Shown here one piece after another: positions 36,394-44,906 of a stretch of 57,103 nucleotides of DNA. The translations under genes were made by a program, and so were the position numbers. The first letter of the stretch is position 1; every line of letters starts with the position of its first letter. The notes below the pieces were generated by a model. The model saw nothing but the letters and a program-made list of their open reading frames with translations. It made no database searches and was not told the DNA's origin. Source of the stretch: DASZTU01 sp035493835 (lineage in GTDB: Bacteria > Pseudomonadota > Alphaproteobacteria > Rhizobiales > Devosiaceae); the NCBI GenBank assembly GCA_035493835.1, contig DATJHO010000129.1:1-57103 (forward strand), in the 5' to 3' direction.

Positions 36394-37377
36394 TTAACCG
36401 ACCCTGCCGCCCAACTCGTCTTCGATGTGGATGCGGATAATGTCGTCGAAGCTGCTTTCGGCCCTGAAGCCGAGGCCGAGCGCCCGCCTGGTGTCGAAAT
36501 TGCGCGCCCATCCCGAGACGATCGACATGATGGTCTGGTCGGGTACTTCCCGGATCAGGCTCACCGCCTTGTCCCCGGCGACGCGTCGCAGCGCCTCGAT
36601 TTCCTCACCGACCGTCGCCGACAGGCCAGGGGCCGAAACCGTCCGGCGCCACCCCAGTTTCGTGGTGTCGAGTTCGGCCGCATGAACGAGGAACCCCACT
36701 GCCGCGCGCGGGCTGGCGAACCAGTGGCGAACATCGCGGGAGACCGGCAGCACGGCTTCCTGGCCGACAAGCGGCTCGCGCAAGATGTTCGAGAAAAAGC
36801 CTGAGGCGGCCGCGTTCGGCTTGCCCGGGCGGATAGTTATGGTCGGCAGCCTGATGCCGATCCCATCGACAAAGCCCTTGCGCGAATAGTCGTTGAGCAG
36901 CAGTTCGACAATCGCCTTCTGCGTACCGTAGCTGGTCAGGGGGGTGCTGAAGAACTCGTCGCCGATCGCCTCGGGGAACGGAGCGCCGAACACGGCAATC
37001 GACGAGGTGAAGACGAGCCGGGGCACATAAGGGCTCTTCAAACCCTCCTGGCGGATGGCCTCCAGAAGGAAGCGGCTACCATCGAGATTGATCCGATAGC
37101 CTTTTTCGAAGTTGGCCTCCGCCTCGCCGGAAACGATGGCGGCAAGGTGAAAGATCAAATCGGGCCGGGCGGAAATCAGGCGCTCCGCGGTGCCCGGCTC
37201 GGAAAGATCGGCGGCAACCGTCTCGGTCGTGCCTGCGAAGGGCACCGGCTCGGGCTTGACCACATCGGCCAGCGTCACTGCCTCGATCGGCTTGCCGGCG
37301 ACATTGCCGGCCTTCAGCAGGGCCGCGGTCAGTTTCCGTCCGACCATGCCGGCCGCACCGATAACCAGAATATGCAT
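36394..37377 (-). CDS. denD: D-erythronate dehydrogenase-like NAD-dependent epimerase/dehydratase
   Basis: An extended short-chain dehydrogenase of 327 residues. The NAD-binding motif is VIGAAGMVGRKLTAALL. The catalytic Ser is in LVFTSSIAVFGAP and the Tyr/Lys pair in LTSYGTQKAIVELLL. The whole sequence resembles DenD, which oxidises D-erythronate at C2 in four-carbon acid-sugar catabolism. The other den/otn genes are not in the window. It is last in a run with two sugar permease genes, 70 bases downstream of them. Confidence 0.82.
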   Translation of the reverse strand: MHILVIGAAGMVGRKLTAALLKAGNVAGKPIEAVTLADVVKPEPVPFAGTTETVAADLSEPGTAERLISARPDLIFHLAAIVSGEAEANFEKGYRINLDGSRFLLEAIRQEGLKSPYVPRLVFTSSIAVFGAPFPEAIGDEFFSTPLTSYGTQKAIVELLLNDYSRKGFVDGIGIRLPTITIRPGKPNAAASGFFSNILREPLVGQEAVLPVSRDVRHWFASPRAAVGFLVHAAELDTTKLGWRRTVSAPGLSATVGEEIEALRRVAGDKAVSLIREVPDQTIMSIVSGWARNFDTRRALGLGFRAESSFDDIIRIHIEDELGGRVG

Positions 37378-37447
37378 CAGAACTCCTCCTCAAACGCCTG
37401 AAAGGCGTACCACCTCGCCAGGGTCGAGGCGAGGGGCGTCTCCCGCC

Positions 37448-38335
37448 TCACCCCTTGATGCCGGCCGACAACATGATCGCCTGCGTCACCCGCCGCTGGA
37501 AGATCAGATAGACAACGGCAACCGGCAAACCGCCGAGAATTGCGGTGGCCAGATCACGGGCGTAGTGCACGCCGAAGGCATCGTAAACCTGGGTTATGCC
37601 GACGGTGACGTTCATCTTGTCCTGGGAGGTCACCGCAAGGAACGGCCAAAGGAAGTTGTTCCAGGCAGCGATGAAGGTAATGATTGCCAGCGCGGTGGTG
37701 ATGCCCCAGTTCACCGGCAGGTAGATCCTGAACAGCAGCTGGAACTCGTTGGCCCCGTCTACCACAGCCGCCTCGCGCAATTCGCGCGGCACGGAATCAA
37801 AGAACTGTTTGTAGATGATGACGGTGACCGGAGCGATGAGTTGCGGCCCGACGACCCCCGCAAGCGTGTTGATCAAGTGGAACTGGCTGAGCAGCACGAA
37901 ATGGGTGACGATCAGCGCCTGGATCGGCACCATGAAGCTCGCAAGGATCATCCACCAGAGAATGCGCCGGCCCGGGAAATTGAGCTGCGAGATGGCGTAG
38001 CCGGCGCCGGCCGCCATGATCAGCACGATGATCGTGGTCGCAACCGACGTGATCAGGGAATTGACGTACCAAACGCCCATGCTGGTCTGGAACAGGGCAT
38101 GCGTGTAGGCCTCGAGCGTAAAGGGCGAGGGATACAGCACGATCGAGCCCTTCACGACGTCCGCGTCCGGCTTGAGCGAGGTGACCAGCCCCCAATAGAG
38201 CGGGAAAGCCCAGATGACGGCGCCGGCTGCCGTGAGAATGGTCGCGATGAACCCGATGTGGTCGAAGGTGCGGACCCAGCTGCGCCGGGCCGGTACGATC
38301 AGCTCTTCGCTGGGCGTTGTAACACTGGCGTTCAC
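37448..38335 (-). CDS. Carbohydrate ABC transporter permease, MalG/UgpE type
   Basis: An inner-membrane permease of 295 residues with six predicted helices and the EAA loop EAAVVDGANEFQLLFRI that docks the ATPase. It overlaps the upstream permease gene by four bases (ATGA). With the next two genes it forms a CUT1-type importer. No ATPase gene is in this cluster, so a shared one from elsewhere must serve. Confidence 0.9.
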   Translation of the reverse strand: MNASVTTPSEELIVPARRSWVRTFDHIGFIATILTAAGAVIWAFPLYWGLVTSLKPDADVVKGSIVLYPSPFTLEAYTHALFQTSMGVWYVNSLITSVATTIIVLIMAAGAGYAISQLNFPGRRILWWMILASFMVPIQALIVTHFVLLSQFHLINTLAGVVGPQLIAPVTVIIYKQFFDSVPRELREAAVVDGANEFQLLFRIYLPVNWGITTALAIITFIAAWNNFLWPFLAVTSQDKMNVTVGITQVYDAFGVHYARDLATAILGGLPVAVVYLIFQRRVTQAIMLSAGIKG

Positions 38336-39219
38336 TTTTCACCTCCGCGTGTCTTCAGGAGTTGGAATTGCAGCACGGAGAAAATGACGATGACCAGGAA
38401 CAGCACCAGTGACGCGGCCGCGCCCAGCCCACCATGGTTCTGCTGGAACGCCTGTTTGTAGATATATTGCACCATGACCATGGTCGCATCCGCCCGGCCG
38501 CCATCCGAGAACAGATAAACCTGGTCGAAGATCTTGAGCTGGAGGATGAACTGGATGGTGAGCACCAGCACAGTCACCGGCCAAATCAGCGGCCAGGTGA
38601 TGTGCGTGAATTGCACCCATCGCCCTGCCCCGTCGAGCGCAGAGGCCTCGTAGAGCTCTTTCGAAATGTTGCGCAGGCCGGCGATGAACAGCAAGACGTT
38701 GAAGCCGATCAGCCACCAGACGGTGATGAGCCCGACCGCCGGCATGAACAGCGGAATGGTACGGAAAATCGAAATGTTCACGCCCCCGTTGAACGGGGCG
38801 ATTGCGTATTGCGCGATGCCGAAATCCTTGTCGAGCATCCACGCCCAAATGCGATAAACGAGCGAAACCGGCAGGATGTAGGGGAGGAAGAAGCAGGCGA
38901 GAACCACGCTCTGCACCCACCCCTTGAGCCGATTGACCCCAAGCGCGATGATCAGCCCGAAGATCGTGCTCGGAATGACGCTGAGCAAGACGAAATAGAT
39001 CGTGTCCCAGACCGCGGTTGAGAACAGGCGGTCGCGCGACAGCCGGATAAAGTTGTCCAACCCAACAAACTTGCCATCGCCGATCAGCGGGGCGTTGGTG
39101 AAGCTGAGCTGCACCATCCTGAGGGTTGGATAGACGAACAACACGCCGTAGATGATGACGAAGGGCGCCATCAGCACGGCGGCGGCGAGCAGCTCGTTGC
39201 GCTTACTTTTCAGCATCAT
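38332..39219 (-). CDS. Sugar ABC transporter permease, MalF/UgpA type
   Basis: 295 residues with six predicted membrane helices and the EAA loop YEASALDGAGRWVQFTHI. GGGAGGATC lies upstream of tandem ATGs at 39219 and 39216. It is the partner of the MalG-type gene and follows the binding-protein gene by 77 bases. Confidence 0.9.
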   Translation of the reverse strand: MMLKSKRNELLAAAVLMAPFVIIYGVLFVYPTLRMVQLSFTNAPLIGDGKFVGLDNFIRLSRDRLFSTAVWDTIYFVLLSVIPSTIFGLIIALGVNRLKGWVQSVVLACFFLPYILPVSLVYRIWAWMLDKDFGIAQYAIAPFNGGVNISIFRTIPLFMPAVGLITVWWLIGFNVLLFIAGLRNISKELYEASALDGAGRWVQFTHITWPLIWPVTVLVLTIQFILQLKIFDQVYLFSDGGRADATMVMVQYIYKQAFQQNHGGLGAAASLVLFLVIVIFSVLQFQLLKTRGGEK

Positions 39220-39296
39220 GAGTAGATCCTCCCGATATGAGTCGTGGAAGCCGGCAGAGCGCTCCAAGCGCCTGCCGGCCGCGTGACTGGAGGGGC

Positions 39297-40583
39297 CTAC
39301 TGCACCTGGCCCTGGAGGTCGTCCCGCATCTGCGAGGCGGCATCCGCAGGGTCCATCTCACCGTTCACGGCCGGCATGGCGTAGTTGCCGGCCGCGTCGT
39401 AAACCGGGGAAGCCACACCGGCGAGCGGCGTCACCGGATCGAAGACGGCCGTCGCAGCGAGGGAGGCATAATCCGAATTGGGCTTCAGGTTCTTGAAGGC
39501 GTCGCTGTCGCGCACTGGGTTAAATGCCGGCAGATGGCCGCCGCCAGCCCATTCCAGCGAATGCTCGTTGAACCAGTGAATGGTATCGAGCACTTCCTTG
39601 CGCTTGGCCGGGGTCAGGGGGTTGCCCTTGCGATCGGGAATGGCAAAGGAATGGGAATCGGCCCAGGTGGCGGCATGTGCATAGAGGGTCGGGATCTGGA
39701 TGGCGCCCCAATCGAAGAGCTGCCCCTTCTTCTGAAGGTCGACCATTGTCGGCACCTCCCAGACGCCGTTGATCATCATGGCGGCCTTGCCGGAGGTGAA
39801 CTGCGCGATCGAGCCGGCGTATTCCGTCTGCTTCGGCGTCCAGCCGTTCTTAACCCACTTCTGCATCTCGGCAATGGCGGTTGTCGCCTTGTCGAGGTTG
39901 TCGCCGTCGAGGAACTTGCCGTCCTTGAAGAAGACGCCGTCCTCCTGATTGAGGAGCGTGTAGAAGACGCGCCACGTGCTGGCATTGTCGGCGGTCGGGA
40001 AGGTCAGCCCAGAAACGCCGTTGGCTGTGAGCTTGGCCAGGGCGGCGTCCCAGTTGGCGATACCGTCGAAGCCCTTGGGCTTGCCGTCATCGCCCAACAG
40101 GCCCGCCTGCTTCAGCAGCGTCTTGTTGTAATAGAGAATGGCCGAGTGGATATCGAGTGGGATGGCATATTGCTTGCCATCGGCGTCTTGCGCCGCCTTC
40201 CAGTCGGCGGGCTCGAAATCGCTGGCCTTGATCTCGGAAGCCGCCATTTCCTCGGGGGTGATGACGCTCAGCGAACCGGTCGAGATCCCCAGCGGAATGC
40301 GGGACTCGTGGTAGGTCATGATGTCGGGGCCCTGCCCGACCGCGGTCGAGGTCTGCACCTTGGTGTAGAACGGCGTGCCCCAATCGAGCGTGGTCGCCTC
40401 GATCTGGATCTTGCCGGCGTGTTCCTTGTTGAACTCATCGATCAGCGCCTTCATGCGAACGCCGTCGCCGCCGCCGAGAAAATCCCACCACACGAGGGTG
40501 TCCGCGGCCTGCGCCGCCGAAAATACGCTGATCGTCAGCAGCGCCGTTGCGGCGGCCGCCGTCCTCAATAGTCCCCTGATCAT
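39297..40583 (-). CDS. Extracellular sugar-binding protein of ABC importer (family 1)
   Basis: A periplasmic binding protein of 428 residues. Signal peptide 1-26 (cut after AQA). The mature protein begins DTLVWWDFLGGGDGVRMKAL and contains GPDIMTYHESRIP and GKAAMMINGVWEVPTM, typical of maltose/glycerol-3-phosphate-type binding proteins. The ligand is not predictable; the nearby GH2 gene suggests a glycoside or oligosaccharide. GGAGGAG precedes the ATG. Confidence 0.9.
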   Translation of the reverse strand: MIRGLLRTAAAATALLTISVFSAAQAADTLVWWDFLGGGDGVRMKALIDEFNKEHAGKIQIEATTLDWGTPFYTKVQTSTAVGQGPDIMTYHESRIPLGISTGSLSVITPEEMAASEIKASDFEPADWKAAQDADGKQYAIPLDIHSAILYYNKTLLKQAGLLGDDGKPKGFDGIANWDAALAKLTANGVSGLTFPTADNASTWRVFYTLLNQEDGVFFKDGKFLDGDNLDKATTAIAEMQKWVKNGWTPKQTEYAGSIAQFTSGKAAMMINGVWEVPTMVDLQKKGQLFDWGAIQIPTLYAHAATWADSHSFAIPDRKGNPLTPAKRKEVLDTIHWFNEHSLEWAGGGHLPAFNPVRDSDAFKNLKPNSDYASLAATAVFDPVTPLAGVASPVYDAAGNYAMPAVNGEMDPADAASQMRDDLQGQVQ

Positions 40584-41028
40584 TCTGGCTCCTCCGGTTG
40601 AGCTGGCGCGTTCGCCATTTTCCGCGTTGCTGCGCCAGTCTCCTCCCGGCCCAGCAACGCCCCCCTCGACCATAGGAGGAAAATCGCGAGCAGATCAAGA
40701 GCCGCGATATGTACCCGATTTTTGGGTAGCAATCCTCTGGGACCCGGCCCGAGGCTCTGGGTCATCCCCCCGACGCACCGGGAGAATGTGTCGGCTCCAG
40801 CGCTCTTAGGAGGGCGGAGACTGCAGTGAGGCCTGCCTTAGAGCGTGATCCGTAGAGGCTGAGGAAATTGCGAAGGCCCCCTCGCCCTACCCCTCTCCCC
40901 CGAAGGGAGAGGGGTCGCTAGGGGCAGGCCGCGCCGCTTGTTCACCTCTCCCGGGGGAAACGGTCGACGCGAAACGTCGGGTGAGGGGCTTTCGCCCGAC
41001 TATTCACGTTCGCCGGATCACGCCTGGC
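40584..41028. repeat. Repeat-rich gap between GH2 and binding-protein genes
   Basis: About 445 bases. It holds the palindromic CTCTCCC..GGGAGAGG type repeat near 40890-40912 and a related half near 40943-40990, common between genes in this order of bacteria. It separates the GH2 gene from the transporter operon, which therefore probably has its own promoter close to 40600-40800. Confidence 0.6.
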
Positions 41029-42876
41029 TCAAACCACCTGCCCTGTGCTGACCCGCAGCGCCTTCTGCCGGGCGATGTCGAGATATTCGGTCGGGACGGC
41101 ACGGCTGGGCCGCCAGATGATCTCGCGGAGCTGTTCGACGGGCAGCTTGGGCTTGCGGTTCTCGTCGAGCAGCCCGTTGGTTTCCTGTAGCGTGTCGGTG
41201 ATCTGCGTGTAGCAGAAGCCGGCAATGTCCGGGCTCTCATAGATGGCGTCGAAAAGCGATTTCATCATCGCCAAATATTCGGCCTCGCTCGTCGCGGTGG
41301 CATAGCCGAACCACGCCTTGCCGGTTTCCGGATAATAAGAAAGGCCGCCGAACTCGGTGATCATCACCGGCTGGCCGCGGCGATCGCCGGGCTCGAGCAG
41401 CAGGCGCTTGCGGGTGGGGCGCATCTCGGTCAGCGTGCGCTCGACCGCTTCAGCCGAGCCATAGCGATCGGTCATCTGCTCGGCATATTGGGTATAGTCG
41501 TGGATACCCCAGATGTCGGACTTGGTGTGTTCCCAGCCGTCATTGGAGATCACCGGCCGGCTCGGATCGATCGCCTTGGTCAGGTGGTAGAGCGCGCTCG
41601 CATAATCCTGTTGGTCTTTCCTGAGCGCGATATCGGCGACGCCCCAGCTCTCGTTGAGTGGCGTCCACGTAACGACGCATGGATGGCTGCGGTCGCGCTT
41701 CACCACGCTGAGCCATTCGCGGGTAAAACGGTCGACGGCGCTGGCGTTGAACTCATAGGCATTGGCCATTTCGCCCCAGACCAGCAAGCCGAGATGGTCC
41801 GCCCAATAGAGGAAGCGCGGATCCTCGACCTTCTGGTGGATGCGGACGGCGTTGAAGCCGAGCGACTTTACGAGTTCCACCTCCTGCTTCAGTGCGTCGG
41901 GGCTGGGCGCCGCGAGGTGCGACTGCGGCCAATACCCCTGCTCCAGCACAGAACGCAGGAAAAACGGGCGATCATTGAGCAGGAACCGGCCGTGGCTGAT
42001 ACCCACGGTCCTGAGGCCAAAGTAGCTTTCGAGGCTGTCGGCGGTGTCGCCGTCCTCCCTGAAGAATTTCGCCGAGACGGAAATCAGGTTCGGGTTGTCA
42101 GGGGTCCAGTAGAGGTCGTTGCGATGAACGCCATTCTGCGCCGCCGGAATATTTACGATGGTCTCGGCCGCTGCGCCCTTCACATAGAGCTGTTGGGCGG
42201 CCAGAACCTCATCGCCCTTCTTGAGCGTGAGCGCCAGCCAACCCGTCGCGGCAGCGCTGAGAGCGGCTTCGACCTTGACGGTTCCCGTTGCAATCTCAGG
42301 CGTGAACTGCAGTTCCGTCACATACACGGCCGGCACCGGCTCGAGCCAGACGGCCTGCCAGATGCCACTGGTGCGGTTGTACCAGATGGCATGGGGCTCT
42401 TCGAGCCAATCCTGTTTTCCGCGCGGCTGGGTAACGTCGCCGGGCTGATCCTCGGCACGAACCACGACGACTTGCGCGCCCTCGGGCTTGAGGCTCGCGG
42501 TAATGTCGGCGAAGAACGGCGTGTTGCCGCCTTCATGCGTCGCGACGAGATCGCCATTCACCCACACATGGGCGCGATAATCGACGGCGCCGAAATGCAG
42601 CAGCAGGCGCCCGCCCGCATCAGGCCGCGCCTCAAAGGTTCGGCGGTACCACAGGACCGGGTGAAAGCCGCGGTCGTTGATCCCCGAAAGCTCTGATTCC
42701 GGCGGAAACGGCACCGTGATCGTCCGGTCGAACCGGCTGTCGTCGCCATACCAGCGCTGGTCGAGGCCGACATTGTCGTCGTCATGGGCGAATTGCCAGG
42801 CGCCGTTCAGGTCGATCCAACGGTCGCGCGTAAGCCTCGGGCGCGGGTGAAGAATTGCGGCAGTCGCCTCGGTCAC
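41029..42876 (-). CDS. Glycoside hydrolase family 2 (beta-galactosidase/beta-glucuronidase-like)
   Basis: 615 residues. An N-terminal sugar-binding jelly roll (DLNGAWQFAHD, LHFGAVDYRAHVWVNGDLV), an immunoglobulin-like middle domain, and a TIM barrel with RIHQKVEDPRFLYWADHLGL. The acid/base Glu is in VVTWTPLNESWGV and the nucleophile Glu in PVMITEFGGLSYY. No signal peptide, so it acts in the cytoplasm on imported glycosides. GTG start with GGAGGAGA upstream. Exact substrate unknown. Confidence 0.92.
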   Translation of the reverse strand: MTEATAAILHPRPRLTRDRWIDLNGAWQFAHDDDNVGLDQRWYGDDSRFDRTITVPFPPESELSGINDRGFHPVLWYRRTFEARPDAGGRLLLHFGAVDYRAHVWVNGDLVATHEGGNTPFFADITASLKPEGAQVVVVRAEDQPGDVTQPRGKQDWLEEPHAIWYNRTSGIWQAVWLEPVPAVYVTELQFTPEIATGTVKVEAALSAAATGWLALTLKKGDEVLAAQQLYVKGAAAETIVNIPAAQNGVHRNDLYWTPDNPNLISVSAKFFREDGDTADSLESYFGLRTVGISHGRFLLNDRPFFLRSVLEQGYWPQSHLAAPSPDALKQEVELVKSLGFNAVRIHQKVEDPRFLYWADHLGLLVWGEMANAYEFNASAVDRFTREWLSVVKRDRSHPCVVTWTPLNESWGVADIALRKDQQDYASALYHLTKAIDPSRPVISNDGWEHTKSDIWGIHDYTQYAEQMTDRYGSAEAVERTLTEMRPTRKRLLLEPGDRRGQPVMITEFGGLSYYPETGKAWFGYATATSEAEYLAMMKSLFDAIYESPDIAGFCYTQITDTLQETNGLLDENRKPKLPVEQLREIIWRPSRAVPTEYLDIARQKALRVSTGQVV

Positions 42877-43246
42877 GAATCTCTCCTCCGGAATGCATCG
42901 GGCAGGCCAACCGCCTCCCGTTTACTGTTCTTCGCAGGGACGAAAACAACCACATGGCAAATACGCTACACAAGGGGATTTCCGATTCCTCGTGCCGAAT
43001 GCGGGACTTGGAAAGCAGGGCATTTGGTCGCGGAGGCGGCAAGCGGCTACAGAACGCCAACGGATCGAAGCGAACGAAAACTGATCAGGCAGCAAAGCTT
43101 CAAGTTCTGGGAGCCACCGCACCGGAAGTGCAACTTCGGCTCGGCGACCGACTGGCGGAATCAGGGCGCCAAGGAAGCACGTCATTGCGGTGCAACATAT
43201 CGCCTGTAGGGGTCCGGCCAACCAGCCAGACCTATGAGGACCTCGA
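42877..43246. other. Gene-free stretch upstream of the GH2 gene
   Basis: About 370 bases holding the GH2 promoter on one strand and leading to a truncated gene start on the other. Less GC-rich than the flanks. No RNA or coding gene is supportable. Confidence 0.4.
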
Positions 43247-43318
43247 ATGCGCGTCGTCACCTACAACATCCAATACGGCAAGGGCCGCGATGGTCACTAC
43301 GACATCGACCGCACGGCG
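43247..43318 (+). pseudogene. 5' remnant of an endonuclease/exonuclease/phosphatase-family gene
   Basis: From an ATG with GAGGA upstream the frame codes MRVVTYNIQYGKGRDGHYDI, then DRTA, the typical N-terminus of endonuclease/exonuclease/phosphatase-fold enzymes (the NIQYGKGRDG stretch includes the metal-site Asn). After about 24 codons the homology stops abruptly and the frame runs antisense into the end of the DUF423 gene. The other ~200 or more codons are absent, so this looks like a deletion remnant. Confidence 0.6.
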
Positions 43319-43348
43319 CAGAACGAAGCTGCGTGCCGCTTTTTTGGA

Positions 43349-43723
43349 CTACCGGTTCTCCGGCTTGGGCCAGCCCACGACTGCGGAAATCGCCAGCAGG
43401 ACCCAGCCGGCGATCATCCCGGTCCCGCCAATGGGCGCGGCAATCGGAAATGGCGAAGTTCCATTCAGCGCGCGCACAGTCAAATCACCAGCGAACAGCA
43501 CCAGCCCCACGATCAGCACCGCGCCGGCGATCAGCGACAGCCGGTTGCGCGCCAAAAAGCTGATGCCGAGCAGCGTCGGCGCGTGGAAGAGCAGGAAATT
43601 TGCGGCAATCCCCAGATCCGCCTCGCCGCGGTGCGTTGCCGCCGCCGCCAGTGCGACGCCGATCGCGCCGCACATTCCAGCGAGCCCCAACATGAACCTG
43701 TTCACTTCGAACCGAACGAGCAT
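43349..43723 (-). CDS. DUF423 (YgdD-type) small membrane protein
   Basis: 124 residues with four predicted membrane helices. Family features: GLAGMCGAIGVALAAAATH near the start, FLLFHAPTLLGI, and PIGGTGMIAGWVLLAISA near the end. The function of the family is unknown. The start MLVRFEVNRF was chosen because GGGAAGG precedes it; the frame extends 8 codons further to 43747. Confidence 0.85.
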   Translation of the reverse strand: MLVRFEVNRFMLGLAGMCGAIGVALAAAATHRGEADLGIAANFLLFHAPTLLGISFLARNRLSLIAGAVLIVGLVLFAGDLTVRALNGTSPFPIAAPIGGTGMIAGWVLLAISAVVGWPKPENR

Positions 43724-43832
43724 TTCTGCCTTCCCGACATAAAACATCCGCCCCGGTGCTAGCGCGCCGACGGCGGATGCTCAATCGTGAAAGGCGGCCC
43801 GATCGGCGAAACCGGCCCGACCCGGCTCCGGA

Positions 43833-44096
43833 TCACCCGGCGCGGTTACGGCGTCCGACGACCATGCCGTAAATCACGAGCACGATGATGGCGCCAACGA
43901 TTGCGCCGATCAGGCCCGCACTCTGTCCCGGACCGTACCAGCCTACGGCTTGCCCGAGCCAAGTCGCCAGCAGCGCGCCGATGATGCCCAGAACCGCCGT
44001 CCAGATAAAGCCTTGCGGCTCGTTCCTCCCAGGCATGATGAACTTGGCGATCACCCCGGCGATGAAGCCGATGATAATGGTCCAGATGATTTCCAT
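43833..44096 (-). CDS. GlsB/YeaQ/YmgE-family stress-response membrane protein
   Basis: 87 residues, three hydrophobic helices with glycine-zipper character. The family opening is IIGFIAGVIAKFIMPGR and the middle is FIWTAVLGIIGALLATWLG. Members are transglycosylase-associated-type proteins often induced by stress. It follows the YidB-type gene by 10 bases, forming a two-gene unit. Confidence 0.9.
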   Translation of the reverse strand: MEIIWTIIIGFIAGVIAKFIMPGRNEPQGFIWTAVLGIIGALLATWLGQAVGWYGPGQSAGLIGAIVGAIIVLVIYGMVVGRRNRAG

Positions 44097-44106
44097 GTGC
44101 CCGCTC

Positions 44107-44724
44107 CTAGGCCCGGCCGGACAGGGTGGAATTCACCTCGTTTTCGGTCGGCACGTGTCCTTGTGGCGTAAACTGGTCGACCGCCTTGGGCAGTTCGCGC
44201 GTCAGCCGGGCGAGCAATTCCTCGCGAGTCTGGCCGGTCTGCTGCGCCAGCTGGGTGATGAGATCCGGCCCGACGGCCTGCTCGATCTGCTGCGGGGCTG
44301 GCTCCTGGTTCGGGCCGGTTTGAACCCAGGAATGTGCCACGTCGCCGCTGCCGGTATCTTCGAAGCGCTTCACGACGTCGCCAAGCCCGTTGCTCACCAC
44401 GGTGCCTGGGGAGGCATTGCCACCGAGGGCGCCCGCGAGGCCACCGAGAAGCCCGCCGAGACCTGCCTGCTGGCCGGCTTGACCCGGTTGCCCGGTCAAC
44501 CCACCAAGCATTCCACCAATGCCGCCTTGATCAGGCTGGCGCGCTGTCCCGTTGCCGTCTTCCGGCGCATTTGGATCCGCGCGATTGCCCCCAAGGGCAC
44601 CGCCCAGCATGCCTGCAAGCTTATCACGATTTTCGAATCCTTTAACCGCAAGCAGACCGAGCAATGCAACGGCCGCCGGCGAAAGGCCATTACGGCCTCC
44701 GACACCTTGATCGAAAAGTCCCAT
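44107..44724 (-). CDS. YidB-family (DUF937-like) protein
   Basis: 205 residues. Starts MGLFDQGVGGRNGLSPAAVA, has a Gly/Leu/Gln-rich low-complexity middle (GGLLGGLAGALGG), and a conserved C-terminal domain with SWVQTGPNQEPAPQQIEQAV and LAQQTGQTREELLARLTREL, typical of YidB proteins of unknown function. AAGGAGGA precedes the ATG. It is first in an operon with the GlsB-type gene. Confidence 0.87.
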   Translation of the reverse strand: MGLFDQGVGGRNGLSPAAVALLGLLAVKGFENRDKLAGMLGGALGGNRADPNAPEDGNGTARQPDQGGIGGMLGGLTGQPGQAGQQAGLGGLLGGLAGALGGNASPGTVVSNGLGDVVKRFEDTGSGDVAHSWVQTGPNQEPAPQQIEQAVGPDLITQLAQQTGQTREELLARLTRELPKAVDQFTPQGHVPTENEVNSTLSGRA

Positions 44725-44752
44725 GGCAGAATCCTCCTTGGAATAGCTTGGC

Positions 44753-44777
44753 AATGTCCCCGATGACGGAAGGTTCC
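44753..44777 (-). promoter_or_regulatory. Candidate EcfG (general stress sigma) promoter
   Basis: The minus strand reads GGAAC, 16 bases, CATT. The alphaproteobacterial general-stress consensus is GGAAC-N16/17-CGTT, so one base differs. It lies 29 bases before the YidB start, upstream of two genes of stress-associated families. Confidence 0.45.
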
Positions 44778-44906
44778 GGTGGGATCGGACTCAGTGCGCC
44801 GCCGCACTCACAAACTTGTCATCGAACCGTCAAGCGCGACCGTTAAGGGGCGACGGAGGGCGGAGTTTCTACCGCCACGGTCTCACCGCTACCTTGGGAG
44901 CATTTC

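Noticed and set aside
42922..43260. A 112-codon minus-strand frame upstream of the GH2 gene
   Set aside because: No ribosome binding site or recognisable family, and it overlaps the start remnant on the other strand.
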